Positions 1-5,284 of a DNA stretch of 5,351 nt are shown piece by piece. The first letter of the stretch is position 1. Each line of letters begins with the position of its first letter. The position numbers and the translations under genes were made by a program. The DNA is from an uncultured Collinsella sp. GTDB lineage: Bacteria > Actinomycetota > Coriobacteriia > Coriobacteriales > Coriobacteriaceae. The notes below the pieces were generated by a model. It had not been told where the DNA came from. It saw only the letters and a list, made by a program, of their open reading frames with translations, and searched no databases. The stretch spans positions 1 through 5,351 of the forward strand of contig CAUBMI010000097.1 of assembly GCA_958436995.1 (NCBI GenBank), in the 5' to 3' direction.

Positions 1-46
1 CATGGTCGTGGGCATCGTCGGCGCGTTCTTCGGCGTGCTGGCGTAA
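1..46 (+). CDS. 3' end of a probable mannose-family PTS EIID subunit (5' truncated by window edge)
   Basis: The first complete codon is at position 2 and the TAA stop is at 44-46, leaving only 14 residues, MVVGIVGAFFGVLA. They read as the end of a hydrophobic helix. The segment GAFFGVL is identical to residues 269-275 of the complete EIID encoded at 4365-5201, which also ends a few residues after this motif. The simplest reading is that this is the C-terminal membrane helix of another EIID and that a second mannose/sorbose-type PTS operon ends here. A strong terminator follows, as expected at an operon end. Fourteen residues are little evidence: another membrane protein with a Gly/Phe-rich last helix cannot be excluded. 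Confidence 0.6.
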   Translation, partial: MVVGIVGAFFGVLA

Positions 47-80
47 GGGCCCGGCTGCATAGATTTTCGTTGCAACCTGG

Positions 81-120
81 AAAGGGGATGGAGCAGGCCT
101 ATGCCCTCCATCCCCTTTTT
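81..120 (+). terminator. Rho-independent terminator after the upstream (PTS) operon
   Basis: Bases 81-93 (AAAGGGGATGGAG) pair perfectly with 106-118 (CTCCATCCCCTTT), giving a 13-bp stem with a 12-base loop. The 3' arm runs into a T tract at 116-120. It lies 34 bases after the stop codon of the upstream gene. The 3' edge is unusually close to the next ribosome binding site at 125-132. Confidence 0.88.
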
Positions 121-137
121 GTATAGAAGGAGTTCGT

Positions 138-1352
138 ATGTTCGCGAAGGATCGCGAAGCAATGCGCCTGACGCCGGCAGAGGTCAGGCTGATTCTTATT
201 GAGTCCCTGCAGTGGTGCGCCAACAACGCGGTCTACTTTTTGGGGCTTATCGGTGCGGCCACGTATGATCTGGCTGGCACGGCCTTTTTGGTTGCCGCCA
301 TTACGCTCGTGCGCAATCTTATGACGTCGGTGGGCAATATGGTGTCGGGCTCGGTCATCGATCGCTTTGGACCGCGTCGGACGTCGTTTGTGACGTGCGT
401 GATTACGGCGGTGCTATCGCTTGGCGTGGGGTTGGCGCCGTTGTCTGTCCCCGGGCTTGTGTTTGCCGCGTGCGTCTTGGGACTTGCGGGCGGCTTTATC
501 AACACCTGCACGCATGCGTTTCCGGGATACCTGGAGTCGACCACCGAGGGCCGTACCCGCGTGAACGGTCTCATGGTGTTCTACAGCAATATCGCCTATA
601 CCGCTGGCCCGCTGCTCGGTGGTGCCATCGTGAGCTGTTTTGCCACGCAATCAGTCTATCTGCTCATGGCGGGCATGATGGGTGTCGTGGCCGTGCTCTC
701 CTTGGGCTGTCACGAGTGTGTTGCTCCCGCAAAAGGGGAGAAGCCGAAGGGCGGTATTCTGGGCGGCATGGCCGAGGGTGCGCGACTTACGTTTCGCGAC
801 CACGACCTGCGCCTCATCTTTATCTCGGGCTTTTTGGGTTTCTTTGCGTTCGGCGCGTTCGATTCGCTGGAGTCGTTGTTCTACCGCGATGTGCTCAACG
901 TGGATATCGTCTGGCTGGGCTGGCTGTCCTCGGTCGTGGGCCTCACTTCCTCGGTGGGCGCGTTCATCCTGACCAAGCTTTCTGCTCGCCATGTCAACCT
1001 ACGATTGTTACTCGGCGCGCTCATGGCCGTGGGCATTGGGTCCATGGTGTACGTGGGCACCGATATGCTGGGGGTCGCGATTATCGGTCAGGCGATTAAC
1101 GGTCTGGCCTGGGGGTTCCTGGAGCCGCTGCAGATGATCTTGATTCAGGAGCGCGCAGACATCAAATACCTGGGGCGCATTACCGGCTTTGTGCGTTTTG
1201 GCCTGATGAGCGCCGGCGTGGTGCCGCTGCTGGCGGCTCCGTTTTTGGCGGAGGCTTTGGGCGTCCAGACGGTATTGTTTGGGGCATCGACCATTATTGC
1301 GCTGGTAGGAACGCTGTTCTTTGTCACACAAGGGAGACGCCAGGGGCGTTAG
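138..1352 (+). CDS. Major facilitator superfamily (MFS) transporter, 12 TM, efflux-type
   Basis: This 404-residue protein has about 12 predicted membrane helices, roughly at residues 16-41, 46-69, 83-100, 105-127, 146-168, 171-192, 225-248, 256-280, 288-307, 311-336, 350-372 and 377-398. A hydrophilic central loop lies at about 193-222. The loop between helices 2 and 3 reads SGSVIDRFGPRR (70-81), a form of the MFS motif A (GxxxDRxGRR). Helices 10 to 12, with QERADIKYLGRITG near 337-350, resemble drug or metabolite exporters of the EntS/macrolide-efflux-like MFS_3 group; that family placement is from memory. The ATG at 138 has an AGAAGGAG site at 125-132, five bases upstream, so it is preferred to the in-frame ATG at 162. 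The gene lies between two probable PTS operons. No substrate can be read from it; export of a metabolic by-product or a drug, or an unrelated role, are all possible. No terminator-like hairpin follows it directly. Confidence 0.88.
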   Translation: MFAKDREAMRLTPAEVRLILIESLQWCANNAVYFLGLIGAATYDLAGTAFLVAAITLVRNLMTSVGNMVSGSVIDRFGPRRTSFVTCVITAVLSLGVGLAPLSVPGLVFAACVLGLAGGFINTCTHAFPGYLESTTEGRTRVNGLMVFYSNIAYTAGPLLGGAIVSCFATQSVYLLMAGMMGVVAVLSLGCHECVAPAKGEKPKGGILGGMAEGARLTFRDHDLRLIFISGFLGFFAFGAFDSLESLFYRDVLNVDIVWLGWLSSVVGLTSSVGAFILTKLSARHVNLRLLLGALMAVGIGSMVYVGTDMLGVAIIGQAINGLAWGFLEPLQMILIQERADIKYLGRITGFVRFGLMSAGVVPLLAAPFLAEALGVQTVLFGASTIIALVGTLFFVTQGRRQGR

Positions 1353-1370
1353 CTATACATCAAATTCTAA

Positions 1371-1440
1371 TTTAATACCACTCACCAGAGAATTTCGACC
1401 GTTCACCGAGGATTGGGGCAGATTGAAAAGTGGTATTAAA
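1371..1440. repeat. Perfect 12-bp inverted repeat, candidate operator pair
   Basis: TTTAATACCACT at 1371-1382 is the exact reverse complement of AGTGGTATTAAA at 1429-1440; 46 bases separate the arms. The right arm overlaps the proposed -35 region of the promoter for the SIS/PTS operon. With so long a loop and no T tract it is not a convincing terminator for the MFS gene. Two distant binding sites for one repressor or activator are more plausible. Confidence 0.6.
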
Positions 1441-1478
1441 AACACGTTAGGTGTATGTCTATAATTGGTATCGAAAAG
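1429..1478 (+). promoter_or_regulatory. Direct repeat of a TGGTAT box flanking the promoter (candidate operator)
   Basis: TGGTATTAAAAA (1431-1442) and TGGTATCGAAAA (1466-1477) match at 10 of 12 positions and lie 35 bases apart in the same orientation. One covers the putative -35 region. The other starts at the end of the -10 hexamer and covers the expected transcription start. A protein bound to either would block RNA polymerase, as expected of a substrate-induced repressor. GntR/HutC-type regulators often control such sugar operons, but no regulator gene lies in this window, so the binding protein is unknown. Confidence 0.45.
1437..1465 (+). promoter_or_regulatory. Sigma-70-type promoter for the SIS/PTS operon
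   Basis: A consensus TATAAT -10 hexamer lies at 1460-1465. With a 17-base spacer the -35 hexamer would be TTAAAA (1437-1442), which is weak, so an activator or a tolerant -35 may be involved. Transcription would begin near 1472-1474, giving a leader of about 50 bases before the ATG at 1523. A weaker alternative, TTGGTA (1465-1470) with TATAGA (1489-1494) and an 18-base spacer, is also possible. Confidence 0.6.
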
Positions 1479-1480
1479 AA

Positions 1481-1501
1481 ACGCGATGTATAGATTCGCG
1501 T
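1481..1501 (+). other. Small hairpin in the 5' leader of the SIS gene
   Basis: ACGCGA at 1481-1486 pairs exactly with TCGCGT at 1496-1501 around a 9-base loop. It would lie within about 10 bases of the inferred 5' end of the mRNA. Such 5' stem-loops can slow mRNA decay; the stem is short, so it may also be incidental. Confidence 0.3.
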
Positions 1502-1522
1502 GCAAGACAGAAAGGAAAAGCA

Positions 1523-2584
1523 ATGAAGGAAACCGAGAAGATCGAGATCATGCACTTTAGCCAGGAGGGCTACGTCGAGGACGGCAAGAACGTCTACGAG
1601 GCCGGCAAGAAGATGACCGCGCTCGCCGACAAGGTCGCCGACGAGGGCTACGACGCCGTGTTCCTGATGGGCGTCGGCGGCACCTGGGACGAGCTCATGC
1701 AGCTCGAGTACCTCATGAACAAGTTCGGCGACCGCGACCTCGAGGTCTACCTGATCCACGCCGCCGAGTGGAACGTCATGGGCCACAAGCGCATGACCGA
1801 GAAGTCCGTCGTGCTCACCGCCTCCGAGTCCGGCACCACCCCCGAGGTCCTCGAGGCCGTCAAGAAGATGAAGGACATGGGCGTGCGCGTCTACGCCATG
1901 ACTAAGCCCGAGGGCCCCATCGGCCAGGCTGTGGGCGCCGAGAACTGCGTCGCCATGGCTTCTGACCATGGTTCGGGCGGCTGCGAGAAGGGCTACTACC
2001 TCGCCGACTGCTTCGGCCTGCGCCTGCTCAACCGCCGCGGCTGCTTCCCCAAGTTTGACCTGTTTATCGAGCAGACCAAGGACATCTGGAAGGACATGCT
2101 CGATATCCGCAAGCGCTTCGAGCCGCGCGCCGAGGAGCTCGCCAAGAAGTACGCCCTGGCCCCCTACACCATGTTCATCGGCTCCGGCGCCCTGTGGGGC
2201 GAGACCATCCTGTTCTCGATGTGCATCCTCGAGGAGATGCAGTGGAAGCGCACCCGCTACATCACCTCGGCCGACTTCTTCCACGGCACCCTCGAGCTCG
2301 TGGAGCCCGGCGTCCCGGTCTTCCTGTTCATGGGCGAGGACGAGAACCGCAAGCTCGACGAGCGCGTCCGCGCCTTCCTGACCCGCGGCGTGACCGGCGA
2401 CACCGACATCAACGTCATCGACACCGCCGAGTTCGCGATCCCCGGCCTTGACGACGAGTTCCGCGTCATCGTGTCTCCGTGGATCCTCTCCTCGCTGATC
2501 ACCGACCGCCTTGCCGCTTACTACGAGACGGTCACCAAGCACAACCTCAACTACCGTCGTTACTATCACCAGTTCGACTACTAA
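1523..2584 (+). CDS. FrlB-like SIS-domain fructosamine-6-phosphate deglycase
   Basis: This 353-residue cytoplasmic protein has two SIS (sugar isomerase) folds, about residues 40-160 and 200-320. Residues 101-109 (SESGTTPEV) form the sugar-phosphate-binding loop of the first SIS domain. The C-terminal half matches my recollection of E. coli FrlB (fructoselysine-6-phosphate deglycase, 340 residues). The shared signature is HGTLELVEPGVP (254-265), then an ENR...DER segment (274-281), and finally RRYY near the C-terminus (345-348). E238 and H254 are 16 residues apart, the same spacing as the catalytic Glu/His pair proposed for FraB and present in FrlB. Family enzymes hydrolyse a 6-phosphofructosamine to hexose 6-phosphate plus an amine or amino acid. 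The ATG at 1523 has AGAAAGGA (1509-1516) upstream. An in-frame GTG at 1451 is rejected because it precedes the promoter -10. Codons are almost all C- or G-ending, suggesting high expression. The substrate could be fructoselysine or glucoselysine phosphate (FrlB, GfrE or GfrF type); a different amino-sugar isomerase is less likely. Confidence 0.85.
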   Translation: MKETEKIEIMHFSQEGYVEDGKNVYEAGKKMTALADKVADEGYDAVFLMGVGGTWDELMQLEYLMNKFGDRDLEVYLIHAAEWNVMGHKRMTEKSVVLTASESGTTPEVLEAVKKMKDMGVRVYAMTKPEGPIGQAVGAENCVAMASDHGSGGCEKGYYLADCFGLRLLNRRGCFPKFDLFIEQTKDIWKDMLDIRKRFEPRAEELAKKYALAPYTMFIGSGALWGETILFSMCILEEMQWKRTRYITSADFFHGTLELVEPGVPVFLFMGEDENRKLDERVRAFLTRGVTGDTDINVIDTAEFAIPGLDDEFRVIVSPWILSSLITDRLAAYYETVTKHNLNYRRYYHQFDY

Positions 2585-2612
2585 TAGTTAACCACTCATT
2601 TAAGAAGCACCC

Positions 2613-2641
2613 TGCCCGGGCGCATGCGTCCGGGCATTTTT
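2613..2641 (+). terminator. Intrinsic terminator-like hairpin between the SIS gene and EIIA
   Basis: Bases 2613-2622 pair with 2627-2636 as a 10-bp stem with one G-T wobble (2620/2629) and a CATG loop. TTTTT follows at 2637-2641. The hairpin lies in the 87-base gap after the SIS stop codon. No convincing promoter is visible between it and EIIA at 2672, so it probably acts as a partial terminator that lowers PTS expression relative to the SIS enzyme. The in-frame ATG at 2624 falls inside the hairpin. Confidence 0.8.
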
Positions 2642-2671
2642 ATGCCGAAATTCGCAAGAAAGGGGAATCGA

Positions 2672-3088
2672 ATGAGGCAGTTTATCGTGGCGTCCCATGC
2701 TCACTTCGCGTCTGGAATCGTCGAGAGCATCGGCCTGCTCTCCGGCGAGCGCGAAAACGTCCATGCACTGTCTATGTATGTCGACGGAAACGAGGACCTG
2801 GTCAAGGAGGCCGCAGCGATTCTTGACGGCTTTGCCGCGGACGATGAGGTCGTAGTTTGCACCGACCTCTTTGGCGGCAGCGTCAACAACGAGTTCACCA
2901 AGATCGTCCAGACGCGCCCCAACACGCACCTGGTGACCAATATGAACCTGCCACTCCTTATTCAGCTGCTGTTCGTGCCCGACTCCACCCCGATCGATGA
3001 GGCCATTCGCCAGATCATCGAGGCGGACGACACTAAGGTCAAGTACGTCAACGACCTGCTGGGGCAGGCCGAACTCGATGAGTTTTAA
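2672..3088 (+). CDS. PTS mannose/sorbose-family EIIA component
   Basis: This 138-residue soluble protein accepts phosphate from HPr and passes it to EIIB. It fits the EIIA-man fold: a short strand IVASHAHF (5-12) places the candidate phospho-histidine at H9, aligned with H10 of E. coli ManX. The conserved acidic loop TDLFGGSVNN is at 64-73, and NMNLPLLIQLL (90-100) matches the family's 'N(I/L)PML' region. Length agrees with stand-alone EIIA domains; in E. coli ManX, EIIA is fused to EIIB, whereas here they are separate. The residue after H9 is Ala rather than the more usual Gly, and a second histidine (H11) follows. ATG at 2672 is chosen because AGAAAGGGGA (2658-2667) precedes it; the longer in-frame start at 2624 lies in the terminator hairpin. 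EIIB follows after 16 bases. Confidence 0.9.
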   Translation: MRQFIVASHAHFASGIVESIGLLSGERENVHALSMYVDGNEDLVKEAAAILDGFAADDEVVVCTDLFGGSVNNEFTKIVQTRPNTHLVTNMNLPLLIQLLFVPDSTPIDEAIRQIIEADDTKVKYVNDLLGQAELDEF

Positions 3089-3104
3089 TCGTTAGGAGCA
3101 CATC

Positions 3105-3575
3105 ATGATTCAGATGATTCGCGTGGACTATCGACTGCTTCACGGCCAGGTTGCCGTTAGCTGGACCTCGGCTCTGGGTGCCGACTGCATCCTGTTGGTG
3201 AGCGACGCGGTCCTCAATGACAAGCTTCGCCTGCAGGCCCTTTCCCTTGCAAAGCCTGAGGGATGCAAGGTCGTCGTCAAAAACACCGAGGATGCCGTCA
3301 AGGCGCTTCAGAGCGGTGTGACCGACAAGTACAAGCTCTTCGTGGTTTGCGAGACGATCCAGCAGGCCGGTGCCGTCGCCAAGGCGATGGGCGTCAAGAA
3401 GATCAACCTCGGCAATGTTGCCTTTAGCGAGGATGCCCGCCAGGTCTCGACCAGCGTATTTCTCACGCCCGAAAACGAGGCATACGTCAAAGAGCTGCTC
3501 GGCGAGGGCTACGAGCTGTTCATTCAGATGATTCCGGCAGATGCGAAGACTGACGCCGCGAAGGTCATCGGTTAG
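3105..3575 (+). CDS. PTS mannose/fructose/sorbose-family EIIB component
   Basis: This 156-residue cytoplasmic protein takes phosphate from EIIA and transfers it to the sugar bound by EIIC/EIID. The N-terminal motif RVDYRLLHGQV (6-16) is the family's active-site strand and loop, usually R(I/V)DxRL(I/L)HGQV, with H13 as the phosphorylated histidine. INLGN (100-104) is another conserved family segment. The length is typical of a complete stand-alone EIIB. AGGAG at 3094-3098, six bases before the ATG at 3105, supports this start over the in-frame ATG at 3114. It lies 16 bases after EIIA and 8 bases before EIIC, consistent with one transcript. Family assignment is secure; sugar specificity cannot be read from EIIB. 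Confidence 0.94.
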   Translation: MIQMIRVDYRLLHGQVAVSWTSALGADCILLVSDAVLNDKLRLQALSLAKPEGCKVVVKNTEDAVKALQSGVTDKYKLFVVCETIQQAGAVAKAMGVKKINLGNVAFSEDARQVSTSVFLTPENEAYVKELLGEGYELFIQMIPADAKTDAAKVIG

Positions 3576-3583
3576 GGGCCGTC

Positions 3584-4375
3584 ATGGTTATCAAGACAAT
3601 CCTGATTTTCCTGATCGCCCTTTTGGGTTATTCCGAGTGGCTGACCGGTACGAGTTACCTTCAGCGCCCCATTGTGCTCGGACCGTTGGTCGGCCTTGTC
3701 ATGGGCGATGTGGTGACCGGCACCATCATGGGCGCCACGATGGAGCTTGCCATGGTCGGCGCCATCTCGGTCGGTGCGTATAACCCGCCCGATACGATTT
3801 CCGGCACTATCCTGGGCGTATCGCTTGCCATGCAGGCCGGTGCGGACGCTTCGGCGGCCCTGACCCTGGGCATTCCCATCGCAACGATCGTCCTGGCGCT
3901 CGATACCGCCCTGGGCCAGCCGGTGATGCTGCTGCTGGTGCACCGTATCGACAAAAACGTCGAGGACGGAGACACCAAGGCCATCACGCGCAACATGCTT
4001 ATCGCGGGTTATGCGCAGAGCTGGTGCGGCCTGCTGATTATTCCCCTGGCATTCTTCTTTGGCGCCGATGCTGTTGCCAGCCTGCTCAACATCATCCCCG
4101 ATTTCGTTCAGACCGGCATGGATGTCGCCGCCGCCTTCTTGCCCGCACTCGGCTTTGCGATGCTGGCGCAGATGATTATGAACAAAACGGTGGCTCCGTT
4201 CTTCTTTGCCGGCTTCTTCCTCGTCGCCTACTTTGGCATTAGCACGACGGGCGTGGCGATCTTTGCCGCGATCATCGTCGTCGCGATGACGGTTTTGGGC
4301 GAGAAGAAAAAGGCGGAGCAGCCCGCAGTGGCAACCGAGGATCCTGCGATTGGGAGTGGGTTCGATGAGTTTTAA
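3584..4375 (+). CDS. PTS mannose/sorbose-family EIIC membrane component
   Basis: This 263-residue integral membrane protein has several hydrophobic helices, and with EIID forms the sugar channel. The stretch from GDVVTGTIMGATMELAMVG (41-59) to NPPD (67-70) is the diagnostic region of the sorbose-type EIIC family, with E54 in the conserved 'xEL' position. Further helices lie near 1-20, 29-40, 94-120, 136-160, 180-198 and 205-238. After them comes a charged, probably cytoplasmic tail (240-263). Its AGGGG ribosome site (3574-3578) overlaps the EIIB stop codon, so translation of the two is probably coupled. Its stop overlaps the start of EIID by 11 bases. Substrate choice is largely set by EIIC and EIID, but no residue here identifies the sugar. 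Confidence 0.93.
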   Translation: MVIKTILIFLIALLGYSEWLTGTSYLQRPIVLGPLVGLVMGDVVTGTIMGATMELAMVGAISVGAYNPPDTISGTILGVSLAMQAGADASAALTLGIPIATIVLALDTALGQPVMLLLVHRIDKNVEDGDTKAITRNMLIAGYAQSWCGLLIIPLAFFFGADAVASLLNIIPDFVQTGMDVAAAFLPALGFAMLAQMIMNKTVAPFFFAGFFLVAYFGISTTGVAIFAAIIVVAMTVLGEKKKAEQPAVATEDPAIGSGFDEF

Positions 4376-5201
4376 GTTTGAGTCTTCTTATGACGGGCTG
4401 ATTTCCCGCGCAGACCTTAAGAAGCTGTTCTGGCGCTCGATTCCCTATGAGCATTCCTGGAACTACGAGCGTATGGGCCATATCGGCTTTATGTGGGCCC
4501 TTATGCCGATCCTTCGCAAGCTGTATCCGCAGGATGCAGACTTTAAGGCCGCACTCAAGCGCCATATGGAGCTCTATAACGTCACGCCGTACATCTCGAC
4601 GCTCCCCATGTCCATTGCTGCCGCAATGGAAGAGGTCAACGCTACTGACGATAGCTTTGACACGAGCGCGATCTCTAATGTCAAGCTTGCTTTGATGGGA
4701 CCGCTGTCCGGCGTGGGCGATGCCTTCTACTGGGGCACACTGCGAATTTTGGCAACGGGTGTCGGCACGTCGCTGGCGCTGCAGGGCTCTATTCTTGGCC
4801 CGATTTTGTTCCTGCTCGTGTTCAACGTCCCTCACTACATCATCCGTTACCTGCTGACGTTTGTGGGATATCGCTTTGGCTCGGACATGATCAGCAAGGT
4901 CCAGGAATCGGGCATTATGGACACGATCGTCAAGATGGCCTCTATCATGGGCGCCATGGTGATCGGAGCTATGACCATGGAGATGGTCACCGTGGACATT
5001 CCGCTCATGGTCGGCGCGGGCGATGGAGCTCAGACGCTCGCCGAGCTGCTCAATGGAATCTTCCCGGGCTTTGTCACGATGGGGCTGTTTGGAATCGTCT
5101 ATCTCATGCTCAAGAAGAAGATGAATCCGCTGCTCATCATGCTCGTGATCCTACTCGTGAGTATCGCCGGCGCGTTCTTTGGAGTGCTTGGTGTTCAGTA
5201 G
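4365..5201 (+). CDS. PTS mannose-family EIID membrane component
   Basis: This 278-residue partner of EIIC carries the EIID-man hallmarks in order: NYERMGHIGFMWALMPIL (33-50), KRHMELYNVTPYI (65-77), AAAMEE (85-90), then LALMGPLSGVGDAFYWGTLR (108-127), which is the most conserved block of the family. The C-terminal half contains membrane segments, ending with the helix near 256-275. ATG at 4365 is preferred: GGGAG (4352-4356) lies 8 bases upstream and gives the family's usual N-terminus. A TTG codon at 4350 would add five residues without a better ribosome site. The 11-base overlap with EIIC suggests coupled translation. The last helix shares GAFFGVL with the truncated gene at the left edge of the window. 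Length is near that of E. coli ManZ (about 280 residues). Confidence 0.94.
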   Translation: MSFKFESSYDGLISRADLKKLFWRSIPYEHSWNYERMGHIGFMWALMPILRKLYPQDADFKAALKRHMELYNVTPYISTLPMSIAAAMEEVNATDDSFDTSAISNVKLALMGPLSGVGDAFYWGTLRILATGVGTSLALQGSILGPILFLLVFNVPHYIIRYLLTFVGYRFGSDMISKVQESGIMDTIVKMASIMGAMVIGAMTMEMVTVDIPLMVGAGDGAQTLAELLNGIFPGFVTMGLFGIVYLMLKKKMNPLLIMLVILLVSIAGAFFGVLGVQ

Positions 5202-5233
5202 GGCATCCGTCATAATTAAAACAATGTAAGAGG

Positions 5234-5267
5234 GGGCGTCGCGCACACTGTGCTGCGGCGCCCTTTT
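5234..5267 (+). terminator. Intrinsic terminator-like hairpin after EIID
   Basis: Bases 5234-5246 pair with 5250-5263 in a GC-rich stem with one G-T wobble (5239/5258), one bulged T (5254) and a 3-base loop. TTTT follows at 5264-5267. It sits 32 bases after the EIID stop and 17 bases before the next start codon. The T tract is short, so it may be a leaky terminator that lets some transcripts reach the gene at 5285. Confidence 0.7.
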
Positions 5268-5284
5268 GCCGAAAGGTGGACAAG

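Noticed and set aside
1371..1440. The inverted repeat as a terminator for the MFS gene
   Set aside because: The loop would be 46 bases, the stem is AT-rich at its base and only AAAAA, not a T tract, follows on the + strand.
1451..1522. An N-terminal extension of the SIS protein from a GTG at 1451
   Set aside because: It lacks a ribosome site, would begin upstream of the promoter -10 at 1460-1465, and the added residues do not look like a SIS protein; the ATG at 1523 has a good Shine-Dalgarno site.
1474..1522. A riboswitch or attenuator in the leader of the SIS gene
   Set aside because: The leader is only about 50 bases with one 6-bp stem and no terminator/antiterminator alternative.
1436..2569. 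A 377-codon open frame on the minus strand opposite the SIS gene
   Set aside because: Its Leu/Val/Gly/Asp/Glu-rich low-complexity translation is what the C/G-ending codons of the SIS gene give when read in reverse; no ribosome site or known family is seen.
1523..2584. Annotation of the SIS protein as AgaS (tagatose-6-phosphate ketose/aldose isomerase) or GlmS-like
   Set aside because: Mannose-type PTS plus SIS is also the aga arrangement, but there is no glutaminase domain, and the HGTLELVEPGVP and RRYY segments match FrlB; aga-type partners (AgaA, tagatose aldolase) are not seen.
2624..2671. A longer EIIA start at 2624
   Set aside because: The ATG lies inside the terminator hairpin and the extra 16 residues precede the conserved N-terminal beta-strand of the family.
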